From AC-32 sp963754265 (lineage in GTDB: Bacteria > Actinomycetota > Thermoleophilia > Gaiellales > Gaiellaceae), in assembly GCA_963754265.1 (NCBI GenBank), contig CAVWFB010000016.1, forward strand, positions 124,001-188,000: DNA of 64,000 bases. The letters are read 5' to 3'. Positions 9,102-18,353 of the stretch are shown in pieces. Position numbers and translations under genes: made by a program. The notes beneath the pieces were generated by a model that saw nothing but the letters and a program-made list of their open reading frames with translations, had not been told where the DNA came from and searched no databases. Every line of letters starts with the position of its first letter. Position 1 is the stretch's first letter.

Positions 9102-9182
9102 CGCCGCGAAATCTTCACGCGGCGCCAACTTCGGGGTACCATCGTTCGTCTTTTAGAGGCGGACAGGCGTTCTTGCGTGCTC

Positions 9183-9207
9183 TTGCATGCGCTGCAAATG
9201 AGGAGGG
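9183..9207 (+). promoter_or_regulatory. Palindrome and Shine-Dalgarno before BMP gene 1
   Basis: A perfect 5-bp inverted repeat TTGCA-TGCGC-TGCAA (9183-9197) is followed directly by AGGAGGG (9201-9207), 3-4 nt from the GTG start at 9211. The palindrome could be an operator or a small hairpin covering the ribosome site. This is one of the few genes here with a strong ribosome-binding site. Confidence 0.4.
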
Positions 9208-9210
9208 TAT

Positions 9211-10275
9211 GTGAAAGTTTCACGGCGTATATCGATTCTGAGTGCGGCCTTGGTGGTGGTCCTGCTGGCGGGACTTGCGGCTCTGGTTGGGACTAGCTCC
9301 AGCCAGGCCTCGCCGAAAGCAGGCCAGGCCACGTTTCTGGCCTCGCTCGTGAGCGACATCGGCAAATTCAACGACCGGTCGTTCAACCAGTCGCAGCTCG
9401 AGGGCCTGAAGCGGGCCCAGAAGGAGCTGAAGATCAAGATCAAGCCGCTTCAGTCGAACTCGACCTCGGACTACGTCCCGAACATGAACTCGGCCGTCCG
9501 GGCGGGGTCGAACATCACGATCGCGGCCGGCTTCCTGCTCGCCGACACGCTCGAGACGATCGCGAATCAGTTCCCGAAGTCGAAGTTCGCGATCACCGAC
9601 TACTGCGCCAAGGGTGCGAAGTCCTGCATCACGGGCAGCGTCCTGAAGGCGAACCACCCGAACATCATGGGTCTCGACTACGCGGCCAACCAGTCCGGCT
9701 GCCTCGTCGGCTACCTGGCTGCGGAGATGACGAAGAAGCAGGGTGGCAAGCAGGTGATCGGCGCGGTCGGCGGTCTGCACATTCCGCCGGTCGACATCTG
9801 GATCGCGGGCTACAAGTTCTGCGCGAAGCTCTACAACCCGAAGATCCAGGTCCTCGTGGGCTACTCGGGTGACTTCGTCAAGTCCGACCTCTGCAAGACC
9901 GTCGCGGAGAACCAGATCGCTCAGGGCGCGAAGGTGCTCTTCCAGGTCGCCGGTGGTTGCGGCCTCGGCACCCTCACCGCCGCGGCTCAGGCGAAGATCT
10001 GGGGCATCGGCGTCGACAAGGACCAGTACAAGGACGCCAAGCGGGTCCTGACCTCCGGCGTCAAGAAGGTCGGCCTCGGGGTCTTCCAGGTCGTCAAGGC
10101 GACCAAGGAAAACAAGTTCAAGGGCAACAAGGACCTGCAGTTCACGCTCAAGAACGGCGGCATGGGCATCGGCAAGATCAACCCGGCCGTGCCGAAGAAG
10201 TACATCACCGCGATGAACAAGATCAAGACGCGCATCATTCAGGGGAAGCTCAAGGTCCCCACGAAGCTCACGTAG
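9211..10275 (+). CDS. BMP-family (nucleoside) binding protein 1, no lipobox
   Basis: A 354-residue binding protein of the BMP/PnrA/Med family, which captures nucleosides for an ABC importer. It has a GTG start. The signal peptide (about residues 1-33) lacks a lipobox Cys, unlike its neighbour, so it would be released or held otherwise. The mature domain starts ASLVSDIGKFNDRSFNQ and contains IAAGFLLADTLE, GAVGGLHIPPVDIW and WGIGVDKDQY. Six cysteines (DYC, KSC, SGC, KFC, DLC, GGC) are conserved with the downstream paralogue and may pair as disulfides. It is lysine-rich. It is followed by a strong terminator, so it is probably its own transcript. Confidence 0.93.
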   Translation: MKVSRRISILSAALVVVLLAGLAALVGTSSSQASPKAGQATFLASLVSDIGKFNDRSFNQSQLEGLKRAQKELKIKIKPLQSNSTSDYVPNMNSAVRAGSNITIAAGFLLADTLETIANQFPKSKFAITDYCAKGAKSCITGSVLKANHPNIMGLDYAANQSGCLVGYLAAEMTKKQGGKQVIGAVGGLHIPPVDIWIAGYKFCAKLYNPKIQVLVGYSGDFVKSDLCKTVAENQIAQGAKVLFQVAGGCGLGTLTAAAQAKIWGIGVDKDQYKDAKRVLTSGVKKVGLGVFQVVKATKENKFKGNKDLQFTLKNGGMGIGKINPAVPKKYITAMNKIKTRIIQGKLKVPTKLT

Positions 10276-10298
10276 TTCTCGAGCGTCGAATGCGTTTC

Positions 10299-10328
10299 GA
10301 GCGGGCGGGCCTCCGGGCCCGCCCGCTC
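10299..10328 (+). terminator. Strong hairpin terminator between the two BMP genes
   Basis: A perfect 13-bp stem (GAGCGGGCGGGCC / GGCCCGCCCGCTC) with a TCCG tetraloop, followed by GTTTG. It lies 24 nt after the first BMP stop codon and just before the second gene's putative -10, separating the two transcripts. Confidence 0.8.
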
Positions 10329-10334
10329 GTTTGA

Positions 10335-10340
10335 TACAAC
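10335..10340 (+). promoter_or_regulatory. -10-like element TACAAC of BMP gene 2
   Basis: TACAAC (or GATACA at 10333-10338) lies 8 nt before ATG 10349, immediately after the terminator hairpin. There is no Shine-Dalgarno, which fits a leaderless mRNA. Confidence 0.4.
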
Positions 10341-10348
10341 GCGACCGC

Positions 10349-11419
10349 ATGCGCAACGCAGTGCGAGGGGTCGTTCTGCTGCTGGTGGGAGCCGCGCTGG
10401 TCGTGGGCGCCTCGGGCTGCGGCGGCGGAAGCTCGAAGAGCTCGAGCTCGACGCAGACGAGCACCGGCTCGAGCAGCTCCATGCTCGTGGCGCTCGTCAG
10501 CGACATCGGCAAGTTCAACGACCGGTCCTTCAACCAGTCCCAGCTCGAGGGCCTCAACCGCGCGAAGAGTGAGCTCGGGATCCAGACGCTCCCGCTGCAG
10601 TCGAACGCGACCTCCGACTACGTCCCGAACTTCACGCAGGCGGTCAGGCGCAAGGCCGGCCTCTCGATCGCCGCCGGCTTCCTGCTCGCGGACACGCTCG
10701 AGACCGTGGCCGCCCGCTTCCCCGATTCGAAGTTCGCGATCACGGACTACTGCGCAAAGGGCGCGCCCACATGCATCACCGGCAGCGTTCTCAAGAAGAA
10801 CCACCCGAACGTGATGGGGCTCGACTTCGCGGCGAACGAGTCGGGGTGCCTCGTCGGCTACCTCGCTGCGGAGATGGCCAAGAAGCAGGGCGGCAAGCAG
10901 GTGATCGGCGCGGTCGGCGGCCTGCACATCCCGCCCGTCGACATCTGGATCGCGGGCTACCAGTACTGCGCGAAGCTGTTCAACCCCCAGATCAAGGTGC
11001 TGACCGGCTACTCCGGCGACTTCGTCAAGTCGGACCTCTGCAAGACGGTGGCCGAGAATCAGATCGCACAGGGCGCCCAGGTGCTCTTCCAGGTCGCCGG
11101 CGGGTGCGGCCTCGGCACCCTCACCGCCGCCTCCCAGGCGGGCATCTGGGGCATCGGGGTCGACAAGGACCAGTACAACGACGCGAAGCGGGTCCTGACG
11201 AGCGGCGTCAAGCGCGTCGACCTCGGGGTCCTGAACGTGATCAAGGCCACCAAGGACGGCAAGTTCAAGGGCAACACCGACCTGCAGTTCACGCTGGCCA
11301 ACGGCGGCATGTCGGTCGGGAGGATCAACCCCGCCGTCCCGCAGGCCCTGATCGACAAGATGAACGCCCTCAAGCAGCGCATCATCTCGGGCGAGGTCAA
11401 GGTCCCGACCACGCTCTAG
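10349..11419 (+). CDS. BMP-family nucleoside-binding lipoprotein 2
   Basis: A 356-residue lipoprotein of the BMP/PnrA family. The start ATG 10349 (MRNAVRG) is preferred over an upstream TTG because it gives a normal signal peptide. That peptide ends in a lipobox VGASGC, followed by a Ser/Thr-rich tether. The mature domain is very similar to the preceding gene product throughout (VSDIGKFNDRSFNQSQLEGL, GAVGGLHIPPVDIW, WGIGVDKDQY) and keeps the same six cysteines. It directly precedes the ATPase and permease genes and is the obvious lipid-anchored receptor of that importer. The tandem pair indicates gene duplication. Confidence 0.94.
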   Translation: MRNAVRGVVLLLVGAALVVGASGCGGGSSKSSSSTQTSTGSSSSMLVALVSDIGKFNDRSFNQSQLEGLNRAKSELGIQTLPLQSNATSDYVPNFTQAVRRKAGLSIAAGFLLADTLETVAARFPDSKFAITDYCAKGAPTCITGSVLKKNHPNVMGLDFAANESGCLVGYLAAEMAKKQGGKQVIGAVGGLHIPPVDIWIAGYQYCAKLFNPQIKVLTGYSGDFVKSDLCKTVAENQIAQGAQVLFQVAGGCGLGTLTAASQAGIWGIGVDKDQYNDAKRVLTSGVKRVDLGVLNVIKATKDGKFKGNTDLQFTLANGGMSVGRINPAVPQALIDKMNALKQRIISGEVKVPTTL

Positions 11420-11446
11420 GCGGGGCACCGGCCCGCCGCACCTCCA

Positions 11447-11452
11447 TAGAAT
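11447..11452 (+). promoter_or_regulatory. -10 element TAGAAT, leaderless start of transporter ATPase
   Basis: TAGAAT (5 of 6 to TATAAT) is followed by 8 nt and the GTG start at 11461, with no Shine-Dalgarno. The position implies transcription starting at the start codon. Confidence 0.5.
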
Positions 11453-11460
11453 CACCCGCT

Positions 11461-12990
11461 GTGGAGGCTTCGACCGTCCTCGAGATGCGGGGAATCACCA
11501 AGCGGTTCCCCGGCGTCGTCGCCAACGACCACGTCGACTTCGACCTCCATCGCGGCGAGGTACACGCACTCCTCGGCGAGAACGGCGCGGGCAAGTCGAC
11601 GCTGATGAACATCCTCTACGGCCTCTACAGAGCCGACGAGGGGGAGATCTTCGTCAAGGGCAAACGGGTGGTGTTCCACTCGGCCAAGGACGCGATCGTC
11701 ACGGGGATCGGGATGGTGCACCAGCACTTCATGCTGATCCCGGTGATGACGGTCGCCGAGAACATCGTCCTCGCCAACGAGCCGACGAAGGCCCATGCGC
11801 TGCTCGACTTCGACGCCGCTCGCGAGCGCGTGCGGAACCTGTCGGAGACGTTCAACTTCGCAATTAACCCCGATGCCCGGGTGGAGGAGATCAGCGTCGG
11901 CCAGCAGCAGCGGGTCGAGATCCTGAAGGCGCTCTACCGGCGCGCCGACATCCTCATCCTGGACGAGCCCACCGCCGTGCTCACGCCGCAAGAGGCGAAG
12001 GAGCTGTTCGAGATCCTGGAGACGCTCGTTCGTGAGGGCATGTCGGTCATCTTCATCAGCCACAAGCTGAACGAGGTTCTGGAGATCGCCGACCGGATCA
12101 CCGTCCTGCGGCGCGGGAAGAGGATCGACACCGTCCCGCGCGAGGGCGCGACCGAGGAGGGGCTCGCGCGCATGATGGTCGGCCGCGAGGTGCTGCTTCG
12201 TGTCGAGAAGCCACCGGCGCAAACCGGCGAGACGCTACTCGAAGTGCGCAACCTCGACGTCAGCGACGACCGCAACCTCCCGGCTGTTCGGGACGTGTCC
12301 TTCAGCGTCCGCGCCGGCGAGATCGTCGCCCTTGCCGGCGTGGAGGGCAACGGCCAGAGCGAGCTGATCGAGGCGATCACCGGCCTGAGGCGGGCCGACA
12401 GCGGCGACGTGGTTGTCGGAGGCCGCGTGATCTCACACGCCACAGCTCGGAAGATGCTGGACGCCGGCGTGGGACACATCCCCGAGGACCGGCAGCGCCG
12501 CGGCCTGGTGCTCGAATTCTCGATCGCGGAGAACATCGCGCTTCATGACTACAACGCGCCTCCGGCCTCGCGCTTTGGCTGGCTCTTCCCGCGCCGCCTC
12601 GTGGAGCGGGCCCGCAGGCTGATCGAGGAGTTCGACGTGCGGGGAGGAGGCCCCAACACGCGGGCGTTGGCTCTCTCCGGCGGCAACCAGCAGAAGGTGG
12701 TGGCTGCACGCGAGGTGGCCAGGGACCCGAAGGTGCTCGTAGCGGCCCAGCCGACTCGCGGACTGGACGTCGGGGCGATCGAATACCTCCATCGCCGGCT
12801 CGTCCAGGAACGGGACAAGGGACGGGCGATCCTGCTCCTGTCCCTGGAGCTCGAGGAAGTGCTCTCGCTCTCGGATCGCATCCTCGTCATCTACGAGGGA
12901 AGGATCGTCGGCGAGCACACGGGCGCCGTGACGGAGGAGGAGATCGGCCTCGAGATGCTGGGCGCCGGGAAAAAGGAGGCTGCGGCTTGA
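11461..12990 (+). CDS. Nucleoside ABC transporter, double ATP-binding protein
   Basis: A 509-residue protein with two ABC domains, as in RbsA/NupA/YufO-type importers. The first domain has intact Walker A (GENGAGKST), signature (SVGQQQR) and Walker B (ILILDEPTAVL). The second has a degenerate Walker A (GVEGNGQSE, no Lys), an LSGGNQQK signature and LVAAQPTRGLD, the usual asymmetry for this family. The frame is open upstream, but homology and the -10 element place the start at GTG 11461. AAGGAGG at 12973-12979, near its 3' end, serves the permease. It energises uptake by the BMP receptors. Confidence 0.95.
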   Translation: MEASTVLEMRGITKRFPGVVANDHVDFDLHRGEVHALLGENGAGKSTLMNILYGLYRADEGEIFVKGKRVVFHSAKDAIVTGIGMVHQHFMLIPVMTVAENIVLANEPTKAHALLDFDAARERVRNLSETFNFAINPDARVEEISVGQQQRVEILKALYRRADILILDEPTAVLTPQEAKELFEILETLVREGMSVIFISHKLNEVLEIADRITVLRRGKRIDTVPREGATEEGLARMMVGREVLLRVEKPPAQTGETLLEVRNLDVSDDRNLPAVRDVSFSVRAGEIVALAGVEGNGQSELIEAITGLRRADSGDVVVGGRVISHATARKMLDAGVGHIPEDRQRRGLVLEFSIAENIALHDYNAPPASRFGWLFPRRLVERARRLIEEFDVRGGGPNTRALALSGGNQQKVVAAREVARDPKVLVAAQPTRGLDVGAIEYLHRRLVQERDKGRAILLLSLELEEVLSLSDRILVIYEGRIVGEHTGAVTEEEIGLEMLGAGKKEAAA

Positions 12991-14232
12991 GCGAGCCGCT
13001 AGCGCCGCAGGGCGGAACCGAGCCCGAGGAGATCGCCAAGGCGCCACCCGCGACCGTCGCCTCCCGCCTCGACTTCGCCCAGCGGGCAGGCGGCGTGGGT
13101 CACGCCGATCATCACCGGGATCGTCGCCTTCCTGATCGGCGGCCTCATCATCCTCGCGACGGGCCACAACCCGTTTCAGGCGTACTGGGACATCCTCAAT
13201 GGAGCGGGCCTGAACTGGTTGGCGCACCCGTGGAAGACCGACATCGCGAACACCGCGGCCTACAACTTCAGCCAGACGCTGCTTCAGACGACCACGTTGA
13301 TTCTCGTCGGCCTCGCGGTAGCGTTCGCCTTCCGCTGCGGCCTGTTCAACATCGGCGGCAACGGCCAGTACCTCGTCGGGCTGATCTGCGCCAACTGGAT
13401 CGGCGTCTCCTTCGTGAACATGGCCCGCCCGGCACACATCCTGCTCGGGATCACGGTGGCGGCAGCCGCGGGAGCGGTCTGGGCGGGGATCGCGGGGTTC
13501 CTGAAGGCGACCGTCGGCGCGCACGAGGTGATCACGACGATCATGCTGAACTGGATCGCCTACTGGCTCGGCAGCTACGTCTTCCAGCAGGGCGGGCCGC
13601 TTCAGGCTCCGGCGAACAAACCGCTCGACATCCCGATCTCCGCCGACGTCGCCAAGAGCGCATGGCTACCCGATTTCTGGGGCATCCCGGAGCTCCAGGG
13701 CCTGCACATCGGCTTCTTCGTCGCCATAGGGATGCTCGTCGTCTTCTGGCTACTGCTGAGCAGGACGACGCTGGGCTACGAGGTGCGCGCCGTTGGCTAC
13801 AACCCCGACGCAGCGGCCTACGGCGGGATCAAGGTCCGCACGAACTACATCAGGGCGATGGCGATCTCCGGCGGCTTCGCCGGGTTGGCCGGCGGTCTCG
13901 ACATGCTCGGCTACCTGCACCACTTCGGGACGATCGACGTCCAGGCAGCCTCGATCGGCTTTCTCGGGATCGCGGTTGCCCTGCTCGGGCGCAACACCGC
14001 GGTGGGCGTCGGCCTGGCGGCCCTGCTGTTCGGCGCCCTCGTGTACGGCACCACGCACGGGCTCCAGTCGGGCACGATCGATCCCAGCCTCGCCGGTCAC
14101 CTGACCGAGATGATTCAGGGGCTCGTGGTGCTCTTCGTCGGGGCGGACGTCTTGATCCTCGCGGTCTGGAACGCTCGTCGCAGACTGCGGCGGCGGGAGC
14201 GCGTGACCGAACCGGTCGAGGCGACCTCGTGA
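12987..14232 (+). CDS. Nucleoside ABC transporter permease 1, N-terminus in another frame
   Basis: Inner-membrane permease of the BPD_transp_2 family (RbsC/YufP type). A TTG at 12987 overlaps the ATPase stop (TTGA) and has a strong Shine-Dalgarno AAGGAGG, 7 nt upstream. From there the frame reads MSEPLAPQGG ... SRLDFAQR and then turns to nonsense. The first membrane helix (AAWVTPIITGIVAFLIGG) and the body through LRRRERVTEPVEATS are in the +1 frame. The longest intact piece starts at TTG 13219 (337 residues) and would lack helix 1. The switch lies at about 13075-13100, where an extra 4 nt (GCAG) would explain it. Either an indel in this sequence or a real lesion. Confidence 0.85.
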
Positions 14233-15438
14233 GCTCCTATGCCGGCGGTGTCGACCGGGTGCTGCGCTCCCGCCTGCTCGACGCCGGCCTCGGTCGGATC
14301 GTTCGGAATCCTGCTCGGAGTCATCGCGTTCCTGCTGGCGATCCCGCCGATCACCTCCCGAAGCCTAACCTGGTCGCTGCTCGTCGGGATCCTCGCGATT
14401 CTCTTCGGCGTGATCTCGCTGAGCCGCGGCGCCGGGCGGGTCGGATGGGGCGCCGTAGCGACCGGGGTACTCGGTATCGCGCTGGCGGACCTCGCCACGA
14501 GGTCGAGCGTCGGCAACCTCGACCAGGTCTTCACTGCGAGCCTGATCGCCTCGATGCTCGTCTTCGCCACCCCGCTGACCTTCGGGGCGATCGGCGGCAT
14601 GTTCTCCGAGCGCTCCGGCGTCGTGAACATCGGGCTCGAGGGAATGATGCTGATGGGAGCCTTCTGGGGGATCTGGGGCGCCGACAAGACGGGATCCTGG
14701 ATCACAGGTGTCCTGATCGCGATGGTCTCCGGCGGCCTCCTAGCGCTCGTGCACGCCTTCTTCGCGATCCACCTGCGGGCCGACCAGATCGTCGGCGGCG
14801 TGGCGGTCAACTTCCTCGCGCTCGGGATCACCGGCTACTTCTTCGTTCAGCTCTACCACGGCGAGAACGTGCCCACCGGCATCTCTCAGATCCCGGACGT
14901 CAACCTCGCGAAGAGCGGCAGCCACTCGTTCTGGGCCGACTCGTTCGGGCATCTCAACCTGATGATCTGGCTCGCGATCGCGCTCGTCCCGCTCTCGTAC
15001 GTCGTGATGTTCAAGACGCCGGTCGGCCTGCGGATCCGGGCCTGCGGTGAGCATCCTCGGGCGGCCGACACGGTCGGGATCAACGTGTACCTGGTGAGGT
15101 ACGCGTCGGTGGTGCTCTCGGGGATCCTCGCCGCGATGGGCGGAGCGTTCCTGACGGTCGGGTACCTGAACACCTACAACGAGAACGTCACGGCAGGCCG
15201 CGGCTTCATTGCGCTCGCCGCGCTCATCTTCGGGAACTGGCGGCCGTTCGGCGCCTTCAGCGCAGCCTTGCTGTTCGGCTTCTCGACCGCGCTCGCATTC
15301 CGTCTCCCGGTGTACTCGGAGAGCGCGGCCACCCTCTTCCAGGCGCTGCCGTACGTCCTCACGCTGATCGCTGTGGCAGGCGTGATCGGCCGAACCGTGC
15401 CACCTGCCGCCGTTGGACGGCCTTACAAGAAGCAGTAG
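14229..15438 (+). CDS. Nucleoside ABC transporter permease 2, N-terminus in another frame
   Basis: Second BPD_transp_2 permease (YufQ type), partner of permease 1. A GTG at 14229 overlaps the previous stop (GTGA) and reads SSYAGGVDRVLRSRLLDAG. The hydrophobic body (SFGILLGVIAFLLAIPP ... GGMFSERSGVVNIGLEGMMLMGAF ... GEHPRAADTVGINV) lies in the +1 frame. An ATG at 14239 opens the body frame but gives an unlikely Cys/Pro-rich start. The switch is at about 14275-14300, where TCGG is tandemly duplicated (TCGGTCGG); removing one unit restores LDAGLGSFGIL. It carries the permease loop motifs and about ten helices. The C-terminus VGRPYKKQ is basic. Confidence 0.85.
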
Positions 15439-15769
15439 CGCTCGCGGGCGTAACGATGCTGCGAGGGGCTCGGTGCTGCTCGCGCTCGTTGGGCTCGCGA
15501 TCGCTCCGCTCGGGTTCCTCGCCGCGAACAAGCTCGACCGGGTGACGCTCGTCCAGGCCACCGCGGCGACCTGCGCCTCCGCGGTCTTCGGCGCGGTCGC
15601 GATCCTGCTGGCCCGGCGCGGCCTCCGGAACATCGACCGAACCCTCGGTCGACTCGGCGGCGAGGGGACGGCGCGGGTCGGGCGCCTGCTGGGCGCGATC
15701 TCGCTGGCAATCGGTCTGACGGCGGCTCTGGCGCTCGGGTTCTACGCGCTCCTGAACCTCTTCGGCTAG
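15413..15769 (+). CDS. Small membrane protein, two or three helices
   Basis: A 118-residue protein read from TTG 15413, which overlaps the permease by 26 nt. A GTG at 15473 preceded by GAGGGG is an alternative start that would begin directly at helix 1. Hydrophobic helices lie at about residues 20-38, 48-66 and 92-114, separated by an Arg-rich loop (ARRGLRNIDRTLGRLGG). No enzymatic motif is present. It follows the transporter operon on the same strand and may be cotranscribed, but a role in transport is only a guess. Confidence 0.6.
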   Translation: MDGLTRSSSARGRNDAARGSVLLALVGLAIAPLGFLAANKLDRVTLVQATAATCASAVFGAVAILLARRGLRNIDRTLGRLGGEGTARVGRLLGAISLAIGLTAALALGFYALLNLFG

Positions 15770-15782
15770 GGCGAATCGCCAC

Positions 15783-15788
15783 TACAAT
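15783..15788 (+). promoter_or_regulatory. -10 element TACAAT before the RodZ-like gene
   Basis: TACAAT matches the sigma-70 -10 consensus at 5 of 6 positions and ends 6 nt before GTG 15795. No Shine-Dalgarno is present, consistent with a leaderless transcript. Confidence 0.5.
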
Positions 15789-15794
15789 CGCCGG

Positions 15795-16529
15795 GTGTTC
15801 GAGATCGGCAACAGCCTGCGCGAGGCCCGCGTTCGGCAGCAGCTCGAGTTCGCCGAGCTGGAGCAGGCGACCAAGATCAGGGCCCGCTACCTCCGCGCGC
15901 TGGAGGAGGAAAGCTTCGACACCCTGCCCGCGCAGACCTACGTCAAAGGCTTCCTGCGCACCTACGCGGACTACCTCGGCCTGGACGGGCAGCTGTACGT
16001 GGACGAGTACAACTCGCGCTTCAGCACGGGCGAGGAGGAGCACCGCGAGCCCGTCGTGGCCCGCCGCACGTCGAACGTGGGCTCGCACCACCGGCGCGTC
16101 GAGAGCCGCTGGGTGCTGGTCGCCCTCGCCGCGATCGGCGCCGTCTTCGCGCTCGTCATCGCCGCCTGGAAGTTCAGCGACACGGGCACGCAGAAGATCC
16201 CCAACCTCGCCCCGGACACGACGCCGGCGGCCACGCCCACGGTCAAGCAGAAGGCGCAGCCGAAGCCGAAGCCCGTCACGTTCCGGCTCTACCTGCGCGC
16301 GAGCCACGGCAACTCGTGGATGGACGTGCGCAGCTGGTCGGTCAACGGTGGCAGCCGCTACACCGGCACGCTCGAGCTCGGGCAGGCGCAGCGGTTCGTG
16401 GCGAAAAGGCTCTGGATCAACTTCGGGAACCCGGGGAACCTCTCGATCGCCCTGAACGGGAAGCCCGTCAGCGTCTCCCGCGGCGGTGCCTACCTCGTGC
16501 GCCCAGGCGGGATCACGCGCGCGGCTTGA
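15795..16529 (+). CDS. RodZ-like helix-turn-helix membrane protein
   Basis: A 244-residue protein with an N-terminal HTH_25-type domain (about residues 3-70: IGNSLREARVRQQLEFAELEQATKI, ending in YVKGFLRTYADYLGLD). A basic stretch is followed by one membrane helix (about residues 101-122), a Pro/Lys/Thr-rich linker and an extracytoplasmic DUF4115-like beta domain. This is the architecture of RodZ, which links the MreB cytoskeleton to the wall machinery in rods. In actinobacteria lacking MreB its partner is unclear. It overlaps cinA (TTGA). Confidence 0.85.
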   Translation: MFEIGNSLREARVRQQLEFAELEQATKIRARYLRALEEESFDTLPAQTYVKGFLRTYADYLGLDGQLYVDEYNSRFSTGEEEHREPVVARRTSNVGSHHRRVESRWVLVALAAIGAVFALVIAAWKFSDTGTQKIPNLAPDTTPAATPTVKQKAQPKPKPVTFRLYLRASHGNSWMDVRSWSVNGGSRYTGTLELGQAQRFVAKRLWINFGNPGNLSIALNGKPVSVSRGGAYLVRPGGITRAA

Positions 16530-17797
16530 CGCGCCCCCGCGGCTTCGTCGTCGTCACCGGCAGCGAGCTCGTCCGTGGCGACCGCACTGACCTGAACGGG
16601 CCGTTCCTCGCCCAGGAGCTGCTGCGGCTCGGCGTCGAGCCCGCACGGATTGCGATCGTCGGCGACGATCCGCTCGAGCTGGAGACCGCGCTGCGGGAAG
16701 GGCTCGACGCGGATCTCTGCCTCGTCTCGGGCGGGCTCGGCCCGACGCACGACGACCGAACCGTCGAGCTGGTCGCCAAGGCCACCGGGCGCGAGCTCGT
16801 CGTCGACCCGACGCTCGAGGCCGAGATCGAAGGAGTCTCACGCCGGATCGCCGAGCGCCTGACGCGGCCGTACGCCGATTTCGAGGAGGGCGTCCGCAAG
16901 CAGGCGACACTGCCGGAGGGCGCCGAGGCGCTGGGCCTCGCCGGTACCGCGCCGGGGTTTGTGCTCCAGTGCACAAGCACGACGGTTGTCGTTCTCCCTG
17001 GCCCGCCCGCCGAGCTGAAGCGGCTCTGGCCGCGGGCGCTGGCGACCGACGCCGTGCGCCGCGTGCTCGAGCGCGCGACGGCCCCGGAACGGCGCGTGCT
17101 GCGCTTCTACGGCTCGAGCGAGTCGGAGATCGCGCGCGCGCTCGCCGAGGCCGGGGGAGAGGGAGACGGTGTCGTGGCGACGATCTGCGCGCGTGACTTC
17201 GAGATCCACGTCGACCTGATGGTCGAGCCCGGCGGCGAGAGCCGGGCCGGTGATCTCGCAACAGCGCTTCGGAAGCGCGCGGGCGGCCACCTGTTCGCCG
17301 AGGACGAGCGACCGGTGGAGGAGCTCGTGCTGGACGCCTGCCGCACGCAGGGTCTGACGCTCGCGACCGCGGAATCGTGCACCGGCGGGCTCGTGGCGGC
17401 ACGGCTCACCTCGATCCCCGGGTCCAGCGACGCGTTTCTCGGCGGCGTCGTGGCGTACGCAGACGAGGTCAAGGCGGCCGAGCTCGGAGTGCCTGCGTCG
17501 GTGCTGGAGCGGCACGGCGCCGTCTCGGCGGAGACCGCGGCGGCGATGGCGACCGGGGCCCGAGAGCGTCTCGGCGCGGGAGTAGCCGTCGCGGTCACTG
17601 GGGTCGCCGGTCCCGGCGGCGCGACCGCGGACAAGCCCGTCGGGCTCGTGTACCTGCATGCGGAGGCCCCCGGCGGGGGCCTGGCGCGGGAGCTGAATCT
17701 CCCGGGTGAGCGAGAGGCGATCCGCGGGCGCGCGACGGTTGCGGCCCTTCATCTCTTGCGCACGCTTCTGGCACAGAGTCGCGACGAAGACGCGTGA
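16526..17797 (+). CDS. cinA: CinA-family protein (NMN amidohydrolase / ADP-ribose pyrophosphatase type)
   Basis: A 423-residue protein with the two CinA domains. The N-terminal MoCF-like domain has VVTGSELVRGDRTDLNGPFL and the SGGLGPTHDD motif. The C-terminal PncC domain has ATAESCTGGLVAARL, and VTGVAGPGGAT near the end. The C-terminal domain in characterised homologues deamidates nicotinamide mononucleotide; the N-terminal domain acts on ADP-ribose. The start is taken at TTG 16526, overlapping the upstream stop (TTGA) and beginning right at the homology. It heads the conserved cinA-thpR-recA-recX cluster. Confidence 0.93.
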   Translation: MTRPRGFVVVTGSELVRGDRTDLNGPFLAQELLRLGVEPARIAIVGDDPLELETALREGLDADLCLVSGGLGPTHDDRTVELVAKATGRELVVDPTLEAEIEGVSRRIAERLTRPYADFEEGVRKQATLPEGAEALGLAGTAPGFVLQCTSTTVVVLPGPPAELKRLWPRALATDAVRRVLERATAPERRVLRFYGSSESEIARALAEAGGEGDGVVATICARDFEIHVDLMVEPGGESRAGDLATALRKRAGGHLFAEDERPVEELVLDACRTQGLTLATAESCTGGLVAARLTSIPGSSDAFLGGVVAYADEVKAAELGVPASVLERHGAVSAETAAAMATGARERLGAGVAVAVTGVAGPGGATADKPVGLVYLHAEAPGGGLARELNLPGEREAIRGRATVAALHLLRTLLAQSRDEDA

Positions 17798-18353
17798 ACC
17801 TTCCTGCTAGCGTCGAGGGCAGTGAGCGGCTTCGGCTCTTCTGCGCGCTACGCCTCCCGGACGAGACGACCGGCCGGCTTGCCGCGTGGCAGGGCGTGGC
17901 CTTCGAAGGCGTGCCTGAGATCAGGTCGAGCCCGCGCGACCACCTGCACGTCACGCTCGCGTTTCTCGGGCACCGGCCGGTGGAGGAGCTGGACGACATC
18001 CTCGGCGCCCTCCGCGACGCCGCGCGGGCTGCGCGGCCGCCGCTCCTGTCCCTCCGCGGCTACCGTGAGACGCGGAGCGTGGGCATGCTCACCTTCGACG
18101 ACGAAGACCGCCGCGGCGCGGCGCTCGCGGCCGACCTGCACGGGCGGCTCGCGGCGCTCGGCGTATACGAGCCGGAGCGGAGGACGTGGCTCCCGCACGT
18201 GACCGTGCTGCGTTTTCGTCGGCGCCCTCGGCTGCAGCCGGCCCTGCCGGAGCTGGAGCCGTTCGTGACGTCCGATGCTGCTGCTTTCCTTTCCCGACTA
18301 CGCCCCGACGGGGCGCGATACGAAGTCCTCGAATCCGTGGCAGTGGGAGGTAG

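Noticed and set aside
6696..9128. Very long open frame (over 800 codons) on the minus strand opposite ftsK
   Set aside because: It is the high-GC antisense shadow of ftsK: Arg/Asp/Leu-biased, no motifs, no ribosome site.
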